Below are positions 58,371-60,824 of a stretch of 64,000 bases of DNA, piece after piece. Location: assembly GCA_963585895.1 (NCBI GenBank), contig OY757921.1, forward strand, positions 79,556,316 through 79,620,315, in the 5' to 3' direction. Every line of letters begins with the position of its first letter. The first letter of the stretch is position 1. The DNA is from Sepioteuthis lessoniana (lineage: Eukaryota; Mollusca; Cephalopoda; Myopsida; Loliginidae). The translations under genes were made by a program, and so were the position numbers. The notes beneath the pieces are model-generated. The model made no database searches. It was not told the DNA's origin and saw only the letters and a list, made by a program, of their open reading frames with translations.

Positions 58371-60285
58371 TTATGAACTCTTGAACTTTGTTAATTGAAG
58401 TTTCATCAGATAGAAATATTTCTATATACTTATTGTGTGGTTCACATAAAACTAAAATAAAAAGTGATGGACTTCAAGAATTCATAATTTGAATATTTTT
58501 GGTTTTATACCTGCCTTGCCATGATAGTATTGAGTACTTTTTAGTACAAGAACTTTTATCATTTGAATTTATTTTATATATAAATGTTTTTGTTGTGGGT
58601 CCAAAGAGAGAAAGAAATGTCTTAGAATGAGTAGGTCCACAAAGAGATTTGTATTTTTTTTAGGGTGGACCCACTCATTTTAATATATACTGCTGGAAAA
58701 AATGTGTTGTTAAATAAAGCCTTTATTTTGGTAGTTTTACATACGTGTATATATCTATCTATCTATTGATCTATATTTTATATATATATATACTCACACA
58801 CACACACACACATATTCCTGAAAAAAATATGTGGCTAAATAAAACCTTCAATTCTATTGTTTTACATGTGTGTGTGTGTATGTGTGTGTGTGTTTAAATA
58901 TATTAGTAAATGACAGTATGAAAAGAATAGGAAAACAAAGTATTCCAAATGTTATGAATTTACTATGAGGGAAAGTTAACATTTAAAACATTTCAGTTTT
59001 AGTAAACATTCATCAGGACTTTAAGATGATGAAAAATGTTGCTTGAACAACAATGAATTTTTTTTTAATTATTAAAATGATTTGAGAATAGAAAGTATAG
59101 ACAAAGAAAGACTCATAACCAATCAATCAGCTTTTTTTTTTTTTTAAACTATTACATGATTGGTACGGGCAACGATGTTTAAGAAGTGTTGAATTTCTAA
59201 GTGATACAACAGATTGAAAGGTGATAAAAGCATTAATTGTCAAAATTTTTGAGAAAAGTGGAAGGAAATGAAAATGGAAAAAAAAAAAGAAAGAAAGAAA
59301 AGAATGCTTTTATCATCTTTAAATCTTACTTCTCAAATATTGTGCATTTAGGCAGTTGTTTTTTATTAATACAAGTCTGAGTAAAGATGATTGACAAATT
59401 AAAATATATTCTATTTTATCTTATAAAGTATGATCATTATATGATTCTACTTTATAATTATCATTCTATTTAGTAATTATCTATAATGAATGTACATTTA
59501 ATCTTCTTATCGATCAAAATATAAAAGATCACTAAAAATTTGGTGTACACTTTGAATGCAGAGTGGCCTAACCTAGGTTTTTTTAAGATTTGTTTCCTAG
59601 ATTAATTTAGACTTCTGCACCTGTAGATACCAATTCTATTTGCTTTCTATACAAATGAAACTTTTCTCATTGATTTTACTCCTGAAAGTCCAGGGCACTC
59701 TCCTAGAAGCAGAAGGAAATCTTGCAGATGCTAATTTTATTCGCTTTTTAAGCGAATTAGACCTTCCTGATCAATTTTAAGACAAAATGTTCCAGGTGCT
59801 TTTGTGGGCAGAGGGATATATTCCCCCTCACCTTTAAAACACTTGGTGAAATCAAGGGAGTTCACATACCAAGTTTCATCAAGATCAACCAATTAACTTA
59901 GGAGACAAAGAAAACGAAAGAAAATATATACTAGATATAAAACTGCTAGCCTGTAAGATGCTTTAAAAAAATCTAAATATTACACTACATCAAATATGTT
60001 GGTATTACGGATAGGAGCTTGAACACTGAAGGTTTGCACTGTATATGTATGAAATTGGTATAGGGTTATGGTGAGTAGTAAATCTAAAAATTTCTCTTGT
60101 AAAACATTAATCTTATAGACCAGTAAATATGAGAAATAATAACAATATAATTGTTTAAGTGTTTTATGAATTTTTTTGTTTTTATTTATTTATGAATTTT
60201 TCAGGAAGAATCCAAGGCTTTCTTCATTTGTGACTTTGATGCAAAACACTTTGCAGACCTTGTAGAAGCAAATAAGTCACTTGAG
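11129..60285 (+). CDS. SNAPC4: SNAPC4 (SNAP190): 15 internal coding exons, gene incomplete at both ends of the visible region
   Basis: Largest subunit of the snRNA-activating protein complex (SNAPc/PTF), a nuclear factor that binds the proximal sequence element of snRNA genes and serves both RNA polymerase II and III. Fifteen exons joined at consensus splice sites give one open frame of 512 complete codons, with every exon phase compatible with the next. Residues counted from the first complete codon: 71-79 CLFLNNIYQ matches the conserved N-terminal segment of the vertebrate protein (CLQLNMVYQ as recalled); about 235-270 is half repeat Rh; 271-318 Ra (W272, W292, Y312); 322-375 Rb (W324, W347, W366); 377-428 Rc (W378, W398, W417); 429-473 Rd (F430, W449, F468). 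The one half plus four repeat order is diagnostic of SNAP190 and excludes c-Myb or CDC5. Human SNAPC4 is about 1,470 residues, so the C-terminal half lies beyond the window. The start codon was not found. Introns hold most of the repeats listed here. Confidence 0.93.
11453..11499. repeat. (TC)n(TA)n microsatellite
   Basis: CT repeats running into TA repeats in the intron after exon a. Confidence 0.95.
12047..12081. repeat. (CA)n microsatellite
   Basis: About 16 CA units with one CG interruption. Confidence 0.95.
12187..12765 (+). repeat. Family C retroposon, complete, with target duplication
   Basis: 579 bp from cccagtcagctggggctg to an (AAACC)n-like end, flanked by the perfect 11-bp duplication acatctcctcc (12,176-12,186 and 12,766-12,776). 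Body: head about 230 bp ending ccctatctatgggttaaatag, then degenerate repeats of a unit like ctaaactgaattgtttgaaa, then the tail gttgaataacc...ttgatatgccataaaacc. No RNA polymerase III boxes were recognised in the head. Confidence 0.88.
13344..13875 (+). repeat. Family C retroposon
   Basis: Starts ccagtcaactggagttgtag; internal repeats of the aactgaattg type; ends at the tail caaaggttgatat without the usual AAACC run, so 3'-truncated by the next element. Confidence 0.85.
13890..14640. repeat. Unclassified promoter-like segment with internal duplication
   Basis: Contains a ~55-bp unit twice (from about 13,914 and 14,006, both with gacagatacatccag), a palindromic cacgtg at 14,198, a TATA-like ctatataag near 14,216 and a pyrimidine-rich stretch after it. 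No coding region. It could be an LTR-type promoter piece, but no pair or TSD was found. Confidence 0.4.
14873..15537. repeat. Non-autonomous element with mariner-like terminal repeats, copy 1
   Basis: Left end actaggttgagtcaaagatt and right end (inverted) tcctagggtgaatcaaaagt resemble the ends of 56,186-56,728. The interior has no transposase blocks and differs from the other copy. Confidence 0.55.
15635..16526 (+). mobile_element. maT-type (DD37D) Tc1/mariner element, internally deleted
   Basis: 892 bp with near-matching terminal inverted repeats starting TACAGGGTG and a TA at both ends. A 200-residue frame (15,784-16,386) retains VFGVVSSEGHIM, the second catalytic Asp in WQQDS and the third in LNPLDYFVW. 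Counting gives 37 residues between them, the DD37D spacing of the maT group. The N-terminal DNA-binding part is largely deleted compared with the usual ~340 residues and the frame shifts near its end, so it is not autonomous. Confidence 0.85.
16985..17098 (-). repeat. SINE family D head, minus strand
   Basis: Read from 17,098 leftward: gaggcacctcaagtaatgta, then B-box-like gattttgattctcatt, ending gtgccacgatt. Only the tRNA-like region and a short stretch after it are present. Confidence 0.6.
17266..17460 (+). CDS. SNAPC4: SNAPC4 exon b (conserved N-terminal segment)
   Basis: Acceptor ttattttag, donor CAG followed by gtaaag; 195 bp, phase 0 at both sides, residues 36-100. The second half carries CLFLNNIYQ, then a Lys/Glu/Gln-rich helix ending AENQEKQ, which lines up with CLQLNMVYQ...AQNREQQ of human SNAPC4. 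In the family this N-terminal region is where the smaller SNAPc subunits dock (established for the human complex); the partner residues cannot be read from this exon. Confidence 0.9.
17866..18655 (+). repeat. ~800-bp dispersed repeat N, copy 2
   Basis: Collinear with 8,027-8,871. Starts ttattgttagcaagg, includes aaataaagg near 17,962 and the hairpin at 18,380-18,432, ends near cctctgctaca. It carries a short insertion relative to copy 1 after gggattgtgtt. Same uncertainty about class. Confidence 0.7.
19408..19692 (+). repeat. Family C retroposon, 5'-truncated
   Basis: Begins inside the internal repeats (tttttgacattgaaactg) and keeps the tail gcattaaataacc...ttgatttgccataaaaccc. Truncation from the 5' side is typical of LINE-driven copying. 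Confidence 0.8.
19985..20480. repeat. 27-bp minisatellite
   Basis: Unit ataaatattaagctcactta plus attcacc, about 17 degenerate copies, in the intron between exons b and c. Open frames across it are artefacts of the repeat. Confidence 0.93.
20718..20950 (+). repeat. SINE family B
   Basis: A box cattggcataagggtta, B box ggttcaatcccagttc, body taccaaagactc, end ggtcaccctcaacta. Confidence 0.87.
21490..22060 (-). mobile_element. LTR-retrotransposon fossil: integrase core fragment
   Basis: The minus-strand translation at 21,538-21,756 matches the integrase catalytic core of Ty3/Gypsy-type elements (GVPVKILTDNN with a catalytic Asp, followed by KSPWRNVVCEQLNA with the helix that carries the Glu). 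Weak similarity continues to about 22,060. No LTRs were recognised nearby. It is an old, broken fragment with several breaks. Confidence 0.65.
22325..22500. repeat. Unclassified dispersed repeat, copy 1
   Basis: Shares ctgctaatatctctgaaaat, tgtcaggggaaaacccc and cttataagccatcaaata with 53,278-53,460, and its last 25 bases with 55,110-55,140. No boxes or coding capacity. Confidence 0.6.
22695..22796 (+). CDS. SNAPC4: SNAPC4 exon c
   Basis: Acceptor ttactcttacag, donor GATATG followed by gtaaga; 102 bp, phase 0 to 0, residues 101-134. It continues the basic helix of the previous exon and ends with YIPYFHKKGDM, which aligns in position with the MKPYFKDKV stretch of human SNAPC4. The following intron is the longest visible, 7.8 kb. 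Confidence 0.9.
22885..23405. repeat. Palindromic MITE, second family, long copy
   Basis: Left end ataattatttgtgtataaga and right end ttatacacaaataattgc form terminal inverted repeats. The interior is AT-rich and non-coding. Related copies at 37,845-38,020 and an end fragment at 63,215-63,262. Confidence 0.7.
23515..24412 (+). repeat. ~900-bp dispersed repeat M with two heat-shock elements, copy 1
   Basis: Aligns with 60,825-61,605 from acaaatacaacacgaatttt onward. The right part looks like a promoter: ccaat at 24,195, an inverted CCAAT (ctgattggttg) near 24,285, a TATA-like aaaatataaaaatg, and TTCTAGAATGTTCT at 24,254-24,267 and again at 24,344-24,357. No coding region. The class is not established; a solo LTR or another promoter-bearing element is possible. 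Confidence 0.7.
24413..25200. other. Unassigned intronic sequence
   Basis: AT-rich, no exon-like frame with splice sites and no repeat shared with the rest of the window that I could see. Confidence 0.4.
25200..26260 (-). pseudogene. LINE ORF2 remnant (endonuclease to reverse transcriptase linker), split by a SINE
   Basis: From 26,260 leftward: a degraded block including RSFAADYSRRLKLDTRV and IVKAQLVFTYNEKY, typical of the region before the reverse transcriptase in non-LTR elements, then after the SINE the segment EDEIWKILKTAGTDETPGID, the start of the reverse transcriptase domain, at 25,317-25,420. Several stops. Clade (Jockey, CR1 or RTE) is not determined from so little. Confidence 0.75.
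25689..25928 (+). repeat. SINE family E with target duplication
   Basis: 240 bp. Head with A box gtggtgtaatggtta and a B-box-like gcgagtttggactcc, core ctagggaaaggtgtgaac and ccagctatgggttaaatag shared with family A, and the tail ggcattaaataacccacgaa...taccattaaac shared with family C. Flanks cctaactactagag (25,675-25,688) and cctaactgctagag (25,929-25,942) are a 14-bp duplication with one change. Confidence 0.9.
26475..26745 (+). repeat. SINE-like element with the shared tail, head unclassified
   Basis: About 200 bp of unfamiliar sequence followed by cagccttaaatacacccaac and aagggttaatatactataaa, the same tail module as families C and E, ending in accaac repeats. Confidence 0.55.
26760..27930. 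other. Unassigned AT-rich intronic sequence
   Basis: Contains a locally repeated ttttatttcatgactaaatt (twice near 27,150) and two related stretches around 27,340 and 27,450 (tgtctgttatctcaggtgca, tgtctatcatctcaagtaca), so a small tandem duplication. Nothing exon-like. Confidence 0.4.
28005..28135. repeat. 28-bp tandem array
   Basis: Unit gccacgagggcagttcagtc plus tggtgcgt, about 4-5 copies. It is followed at 28,260 by an AATAAAG and a moderately GC-rich stretch to about 28,345. This could be part of a longer repeat, but I see no second copy. Confidence 0.88.
28590..29600. other. Unassigned moderately CpG-bearing segment
   Basis: Less AT-rich than its surroundings (gtgacgccagggcagtctgg, gcccgacgcaggcaaggg, ggcgcgaagggctctggcc), with a poly-pyrimidine stretch at 29,140-29,215. 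No frame that I recognise. Probably one or more unclassified repeats. Confidence 0.35.
30120..30365. repeat. ~45-bp minisatellite
   Basis: Degenerate unit ttcaattatcactgaatatt plus aaaaacaaaat, about 5-6 copies, about 230 bp upstream of exon d. Confidence 0.85.
30597..30666 (+). CDS. SNAPC4: SNAPC4 exon d
   Basis: Acceptor tttattgcag, donor CCAT followed by gtgagt; 70 bp, phase 0 in, one base out. It encodes residues 135-157, beginning PQPNDHTK, the counterpart of the PPANEDTR segment of the human protein. The next intron is the shortest in the window, 195 bp, and free of obvious repeats. Confidence 0.9.
30862..30943 (+). CDS. SNAPC4: SNAPC4 exon e
   Basis: Acceptor tatttttgcag, donor CAAAG followed by gtatgt; 82 bp. 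The incoming GG completes W158 (T/GG). Residues 159-184 include a helical LLLDAIHENAW stretch and end at LRPFLQ, with R185 split over the junction. This is the linker between the N-terminal docking region and the Myb repeats. A family-A SINE begins only about 10 bp after the donor. Confidence 0.9.
30953..31243 (+). repeat. SINE family A in the intron after exon e
   Basis: Head tcttgtggtgtaatgatttt, B box gagttcaaatcc, core cagctatgggtaaatagtag, tail ccttgtgtcacatcctgc. Starts about 10 bp after the exon e donor and abuts the mariner copy that follows. Confidence 0.9.
31250..32372 (-). mobile_element. mariner element (DD34D), longest copy, 5'-truncated
   Basis: Minus strand: helix-turn-helix region and linker (ISAQFDVSVATVHTI), first catalytic Asp in CDESWIY, second in HQDNAP (about 31,605), third in APCDFWLF (31,498-31,521); the spacing between the last two is 34 residues. 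The coding sequence is split by one frame shift near 31,705-31,740, where the 171- and 85-residue open parts meet. The terminal repeat taagtttccagactttttt is present at 31,255; the other end stops near cacgtcca at 32,372 without its repeat. Confidence 0.9.
32449..32553 (+). CDS. SNAPC4: SNAPC4 exon f
   Basis: Acceptor is a long T-run, tttttttcag; donor GCTCA followed by gtgagt. 105 bp, completing R185 and ending two bases into Q220. Residues 186-219 are strongly acidic and probably coiled (ELTEYEQKIEDIKLEMEI), matching the Glu/Lys/Gln-rich linker upstream of the Rh half repeat in vertebrates. Confidence 0.9.
32750..33000. other. Unclassified repeat-like segment
   Basis: GC-richer than the intron around it, with a minus-strand frame rich in Cys, Leu and Met (LQQCPACLAGLFWMV) that resembles conserved noise from an old dispersed element. 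No start or splice context, so I do not call it a gene. Confidence 0.35.
33340..33415 (+). CDS. SNAPC4: SNAPC4 exon g (start of half repeat Rh)
   Basis: Acceptor cttcaatag, donor TTGACA followed by gtaagt; 76 bp, ends in phase 0. Residues 221-245. DDDRFDWLRIANLT corresponds to DSHDWEKISNINF of human SNAPC4, the opening of half repeat Rh. Confidence 0.92.
33590..33840 (-). repeat. SINE family B, minus strand
   Basis: Read from 33,840 leftward: ctggtataatagagtgttcg, B box agttcaatcccagg, body and the end ggttggctaagg. Lies in the intron after exon g. Confidence 0.87.
33907..34060. repeat. mariner-like terminal fragment
   Basis: Begins ttggatgagtcaaaagtttt, matching the left end of 56,186-56,728. 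The minus-strand translation resembles the WRLSGELGIPQS helix region of a mariner transposase. Only about 155 bp. Confidence 0.65.
34078..34735 (+). repeat. Family C retroposon
   Basis: Starts cccagtcagctagagctg, long internal aactgaattg-type repeats, tail gcattaaataacctgcaaag and ccataaaacccaaacaacc. Flanks ttaacccctacgg and ctaaccctcagg may be a degraded target duplication. Ends about 40 bp before exon h. Confidence 0.87.
34777..34941 (+). CDS. SNAPC4: SNAPC4 exon h (Rh end and most of Myb repeat Ra)
   Basis: Acceptor tttttcag, donor CTTGAG followed by gtatgg; 165 bp, phase 0 to 0, residues 246-300. The first half, with MWKNWLHPRLNK, matches FWQNSEHPSINK of the human Rh. W272 and W292 are the first two core tryptophans of Ra, and QWKLIAEKLE aligns with EWQKIAEELG. 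Confidence 0.95.
35088..35490 (+). repeat. Family C retroposon, short form
   Basis: Starts cccagttggctggggctg after a CT microsatellite; few internal repeats; tail gcattaaataaccaacagtg, ccataaaaccaaacc. Confidence 0.87.
35692..35990 (-). repeat. tRNA-like SINE, family H
   Basis: Read from about 35,830 leftward there is a B-box-like gagagttcgatctcc preceded by a candidate head with cttgacatcaaaatgattc. 35,840-35,990 is GC-richer (gggcgagagacggcg) and may belong to it. A single copy is seen, so the family call is weak. Confidence 0.45.
36200..37690. other. Unassigned intronic sequence before exon i
   Basis: Starts with (TC)n(TA)n, then AT-rich sequence. Frames present have no splice context. 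36,950-37,260 is somewhat less AT-rich but unrecognised. Confidence 0.4.
37694..37758 (+). CDS. SNAPC4: SNAPC4 exon i (recognition helix of Ra)
   Basis: Acceptor tattttccag, donor AAAAAG followed by gtatgg; 65 bp, residues 301-321, split R322 at the end. TNRTPFHCLQHYRR aligns with TSRSAFQCLQKFQQ of human Ra helix 3, with Y312 in the third core position. Confidence 0.94.
37845..38020. repeat. Palindromic MITE, second family, short copy
   Basis: Left end gtaattatttgtgtataaca and right end gttatacataaatgattatg match the terminal repeats of 22,885-23,405 with most of the interior deleted. It occupies most of the 307-bp intron between exons i and j. Confidence 0.7.
38066..38148 (+). CDS. SNAPC4: SNAPC4 exon j (Myb repeat Rb, first part)
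   Basis: Acceptor tttttaacag, donor CAAG followed by gtatga; 83 bp, residues 323-349 plus one base of V350. EWTEEEDKIL is nearly identical to EWTEEEDRML of human Rb. Rb has the SNAPC4-specific long inter-helix loop ending KIPW (W347), where human has HIPY. Confidence 0.95.
38310..39290 (+). repeat. Family C retroposon, long form with target duplication
   Basis: 981 bp, flanked by ctctgttctggt (38,298-38,309) and ctctgttccggt (39,291-39,302). Starts ggaccagtcggctggggt, has a much expanded interior of units like gtgtgtaaacaaatgac and tagcaatacttgaaacc, and ends gatatgccataaaaacc. Confidence 0.87.
39340..39670. other. Unassigned moderately GC-rich segment
   Basis: Pyrimidine-rich with ctctgcaactcacaccaac and ttcccgacggtcaaacgc. 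The 107-residue plus-strand frame has no recognisable motif. It sits between two family C copies and may be an unclassified element. Confidence 0.3.
39716..40738 (+). repeat. Family C variant, interrupted by a SINE B
   Basis: Head variant ggtatgacattaaactgtat...ctggtagtgaggcttc, interior units like aggaatacttgaaaccata, tail attaaatatcccaacaaggg and cataaaatcaaccaaccaa. The SINE B at 40,062-40,316 interrupts it. Confidence 0.8.
40062..40316 (-). repeat. SINE family B inserted in a family C variant
   Basis: Read from 40,316 leftward: gtcattggcctaatgagtac, B box ggttcaatcccagg, end gtcgtcaactttactt. Family C sequence continues on both sides. Confidence 0.87.
41130..41620 (+). repeat. tRNA-like SINE family F, two tandem units
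   Basis: Unit of about 285-310 bp: gtaaacaaa... then ggtttaggggtatgtcatca (A-box-like) and gggtttcaatcctggcttgg (B-box-like), then gtctagccacactg and gaaacagtctgtctgtggat. The second unit starts near 41,417 and is less well preserved. Confidence 0.75.
41692..42475 (-). repeat. Family C retroposon, long form, minus strand
   Basis: Read from 42,475 leftward: cctagtcagctggggctg, expanded interior of gcaataatt/acaaatgatt units, tail ggcattaaacaatcaacaat and ccatgaaac at about 41,715. Confidence 0.85.
42497..43390 (-). mobile_element. mariner deletion derivative with telomere-like filler, copy 1
   Basis: Terminal repeats: aataagttttcagacttttt at the left and, inverted, aataagtttccagatttttt at the right. 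Internally about 430 bp of the transposase gene are missing compared with 31,250-32,372, and the junction at 42,944-42,962 reads as three CCCTAA-type units. The remaining frames give the C-terminal 81 residues (with PFDFCLF at the third Asp) and the N-terminal region up to RTPELIGQ-like sequence. Confidence 0.9.
43660..43763 (+). CDS. SNAPC4: SNAPC4 exon k (end of Rb, start of Rc)
   Basis: Acceptor aatttttttag, donor GATTCA followed by gtgagt; 104 bp, completing V350 and ending in phase 0. Residues 351-384: FYMEERSAESCHKRW closes Rb (W366), then GRWTSEEDS opens Rc (W378). It aligns with YYMEGRDSMQLIYRW and GYWAPEEDA of the human protein. Confidence 0.95.
43975..44405. repeat. 49-bp minisatellite
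   Basis: Unit aataacaataagaaaaaagt plus aatataagaacaataaaaat and atgcaatat, about 8-9 copies. Three long minus-strand frames of Tyr, Ile, Leu and Phe across it are artefacts. Confidence 0.93.
44486..44998 (+). repeat. Family C retroposon
   Basis: Starts ggcccagttagctggggctg, repeated actgaattgtttgaaat units, tail gcattaaataacttacaatg and ccataaaaccaaacc. Confidence 0.87.
45004..45735 (+). repeat. Family C copies, the second interrupted by a SINE A
   Basis: 45,004-45,315 is a family C copy with its own tail (gcattgaataacccacaagg). 45,316-45,342 and 45,557-45,735 are pieces of a family C variant on both sides of the SINE A, ending ggcattaaataacccaacaa. Confidence 0.75.
45343..45556 (+). repeat. 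SINE family A, head missing
   Basis: Begins at gcacttcatatagcac inside the family, then cttgggaaaggtatgaatcc and cagctatgggtaaatagtag, tail gaccttgtgtcatatcttgc, gttggtaaat. A 5'-truncated insertion in a family C variant. Confidence 0.82.
46197..46458 (+). repeat. SINE family B directly upstream of exon l
   Basis: Complete: A box cattggcctaatgagtag, B box gggttcaatcccagg, end gtcgccaactttactttttt. The splice acceptor of exon l follows within about 33 bp. Confidence 0.92.
46491..46585 (+). CDS. SNAPC4: SNAPC4 exon l (Myb repeat Rc)
   Basis: Acceptor tatatttcag, donor GAAAG followed by gtaagc; 95 bp, residues 385-415 with R416 split. ANWNGVQQLVPGRTAIQCRER carries W398 and the typical VPGRT turn before helix 3, matching EVPGRSDAQCRDR of human Rc. 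Rc and Rd are the repeats known to contact the proximal sequence element. A family-B SINE ends about 33 bp upstream of the acceptor. Confidence 0.95.
46610..46950. repeat. Palindromic MITE, first family, copies 2 and 3
   Basis: gtttcagaaaaattgatatc at the left and gaatgagaattggtcaaatt...caatttttctgaaact near 46,730-46,775 form inverted ends; a second partial copy follows to 46,950. Matches 344-582. Confidence 0.7.
47028..47222 (-). repeat. SINE family A, minus strand, degraded
   Basis: tcatagttttcctttaacta, gtcctactaattacccata, then B-box-like gggtttaaaattgg. The distal tail (47,028) is shortened. Confidence 0.75.
47928..48016 (+). CDS. SNAPC4: SNAPC4 exon m (Rc end, Rd start)
   Basis: Acceptor tctttttcag, donor TTTG followed by gtgagc; 89 bp. 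It begins by completing R416, then W417 (third Rc tryptophan), residues 417-445. FTYEEDKLLLKLIKKFG opens Rd with F430 where the human repeat has Trp. The codon for G446 is split over the following 7.6-kb intron, which contains a LINE and a mariner copy. Confidence 0.94.
48113..48176 (+). repeat. Family C head cut by a LINE
   Basis: cgccctgttggctggggctg...cctctactgaggggtaatcc is the first 60 bp of family C. The LINE begins at about 48,178, and family C interior sequence resumes at 50,868. Confidence 0.75.
48178..50868 (+). mobile_element. LINE (I/Jockey-like) ORF1 region, broken and 3'-truncated
   Basis: 5' leader from about 48,178, then ORF1: a 148-residue lead frame (48,558-49,004) with a polar N-terminus, then in further frames the RNA-binding domain and CCHC knuckles, CQKCQKYGHPKDKC at about 49,202-49,245 and CINCTGEHPAYSQEC at about 49,309-49,355, followed by a Lys/Glu-rich region. 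Multiple CCHC knuckles ending in EHPAYS are characteristic of ORF1 in Jockey and I-type LINEs. Several frame changes and stops. ORF2 is absent. It is interrupted by the insertion at 49,706-50,258. Confidence 0.8.
49706..50258. mobile_element. Inverted-repeat retroelement-like insertion, possibly Penelope-related
   Basis: 553 bp between perfect 14-bp duplications tacttataaatgaa (49,692-49,705 and 50,259-50,272). Arms of about 110 bp, at about 49,710-49,818 and 50,101-50,212, are near-perfect inverted copies; about 45 bp lie outside the arm at the right end only. Each arm has CTGAAGA, a GGCCA/TGGCC stem and GAAAC, resembling a hammerhead core with one extra base. Inverted terminal repeats with a one-sided extension, and hammerhead motifs, are both known from Penelope-like elements; that assignment is inference. 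Confidence 0.65.
50868..51465 (+). repeat. Family C interior and tail after the LINE
   Basis: Units like gaaactatttaactgtgtgc and aacaaatgagctc, ending in a degraded tail (ttcacattaagtggcccaca, ttgtgccataaaactgacc) and accaaaccaaacc. Confidence 0.78.
51590..51995 (+). repeat. Family C variant fragments
   Basis: 51,610-51,660 is an isolated tail (ttggcattaaatgacccaca). 51,676-51,995 is a head variant (gaacttgaatatgctgactg, aggtcgactctgacctggag) followed by a few interior units and truncated there. Confidence 0.7.
52985..53270 (+). repeat. Unclassified SINE-like element sharing family A's tail
   Basis: About 200 bp of GC-richer sequence unlike family A, ending ttgacctttgtgtcaagtcc and tggtgggaggcagagacaaat, the family A tail. 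Confidence 0.5.
53278..53460. repeat. Unclassified dispersed repeat, copy 2
   Basis: Matches 22,325-22,500 (ctaacatctctacaaatata, tgtcaggcaaaaaccc, cttacgagatgcatat). It abuts the mariner copy. Confidence 0.6.
53462..54350 (-). mobile_element. mariner deletion derivative with telomere-like filler, copy 2
   Basis: Terminal repeats ccaaactttttttgtatggg and, inverted, ccagatttttttgtatggg. Same internal deletion as at 42,497; the junction at 53,890-53,906 has taaccctaaccctaacc. Remaining coding parts: a C-terminal 81 residues with the third Asp in APCDFYLF, and an N-terminal region ending RTPELTGQ. Upstream of the filler on the element strand, FWLHPSCMNRASVFQW-like HTH sequence is kept. Confidence 0.9.
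54370..54610 (-). repeat. SINE family A, minus strand, head incomplete
   Basis: tgacacaaagttaattctta, ttttccttctccttgactga, ccctactatttacccatagc, ggatttaaactctggttg. The head past the B box is replaced by other sequence. Confidence 0.8.
54640..54840 (-). repeat. tRNA-like SINE family G, minus strand
   Basis: Read from 54,840 leftward: ttggctcagttgtagagttt (A box), ctggtttgatctcc (B box), then gagacctaataaggttgaaa, cagctgtccagtgtttccg. A single copy in the window. Confidence 0.7.
55172..55464 (-). repeat. SINE family A, minus strand, near full length
   Basis: Tail cacgggcagaatatgacata at the left, core ctactattttacctatagct, B box gggtttgaacttggg, head ending aggagcacttagtgtaacgg on the minus strand. 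Lies 115 bp upstream of exon n. Confidence 0.87.
55579..55697 (+). CDS. SNAPC4: SNAPC4 exon n (Myb repeat Rd)
   Basis: Acceptor ctttctcag, donor CAAAGT followed by gtaaga; 119 bp, ends in phase 0, residues 447-485. SWSFLSTMLPGRTDNACRKEF contains W449 and the PGRT turn; the third aromatic position is F468. After Rd comes a short basic and Gln/Ser-rich stretch (KKWQSQSEYVKRQS), the counterpart of the basic region after Rd in vertebrates. Confidence 0.94.
55767..56139. repeat. ~121-bp tandem triplication
   Basis: Three copies starting at 55,767, 55,887 and 56,011 (aaatatattttaagggtaat...ttaaatagttgtacctgtta), over 90% alike, 70 bp downstream of exon n. No coding capacity. Confidence 0.93.
56186..56728 (-). 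mobile_element. mariner-like element, deletion derivative
   Basis: Terminal inverted repeats: ctagggtaagtcaaaagttt at the left and, inverted, ctaggggaagtcaaaagttt at the right. Minus-strand translation near 56,340-56,460 gives YHSTITKWFKKFCLGCKDL and ARSSRNKKVNF, the N-terminal helix-turn-helix of a mariner transposase. The catalytic half is missing. Confidence 0.8.
57183..57790 (-). mobile_element. maT-type element, truncated copy
   Basis: Terminal repeat TACAGGGTGGAATGATAAAA at 57,183. Minus-strand coding: SQFQIRIEAVIEAKGGYIE at the C-terminus (57,300-57,360), third Asp in LNPLDYFVW, second in WQQDS, then VFGVVSSEGHIM near 57,730. Two open parts overlap with one frame change near 57,615. 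Similarity to 15,635-16,526 ends at about 57,790, where another element begins. Confidence 0.85.
57793..58290 (-). repeat. Tc1/mariner-related non-coding copy with internal inverted repeats
   Basis: agcacaatctttccatttgt...cttgtgatcaaaatt (57,811-57,855) is inverted at 58,028-58,075. The right part, 58,115-58,290, matches the first 150 bp of the decayed element at 1,084 on the opposite strand (tgaccctgaacactctgaaa, taaactgctttcctcacaaa). Confidence 0.6.
58400..60190. other. Unassigned AT-rich intronic sequence
   Basis: Short microsatellites (58,795-58,812, 58,868-58,892), an A-rich run at 59,278-59,305, and a less AT-rich stretch at 59,560-59,930 that ends accaagtttcatcaagatca, a sequence type often seen in dispersed repeats. 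No exon-like frame. Confidence 0.4.
60205..60285 (+). CDS. SNAPC4: SNAPC4 exon o (C-terminal region, first part)
   Basis: Acceptor aatttttcag, donor CTTGAG followed by gtaagt; 81 bp, phase 0 to 0, residues 486-512 (ESKAFFICDFD...). No family motif is visible. It is assigned by phase, strand, good splice sites and its place after Rd. Later exons must lie outside the window because no in-frame stop or terminal exon follows in the last 3.7 kb. Confidence 0.8.
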
Positions 60286-60824
60286 GTAAGTTTTCATCAT
60301 TTCAGTAAAAACATTAGCTACCACGGATCAGGATGGTAGTGTTAGATTTGGAGTTGTTTTTATTTCTACCAACTATGACTAAATTAGCATTGCATTGTAA
60401 ATTTGTAAAGAATTTTCTATTGACCTTACTTTTTTATACTTCTTTTTGTTTGAATTTTTTTGATAATAATTAAATTACTTCAGCCTACTAAAGCAGAGTT
60501 GTGATAAAAACAAATAGGCAATATAAATTTCTTGTATATAAAGAATTCTGTGAGAATGGATAAATAATTGAGAAATAAAAGAATGATTATTTCAGAAATG
60601 TTCATCAAAAAACAAAATAATAACTAGTATCAGTTTTTATTTCATCTAAACTTTAAATTTTATAGTTTTGACAAAGATCTTGAAAATTACAAATTTTTGT
60701 ATTTTTTAAAGGAATTTGCCATATCTCTAATTTTATAAGTATAAATTTTTTTATGTAACTTTTGTATAGTAAGAAAAAAGATGAATATGTGGGGGTTGTA
60801 TGTAATTTGGTTATTTCAGTGGAT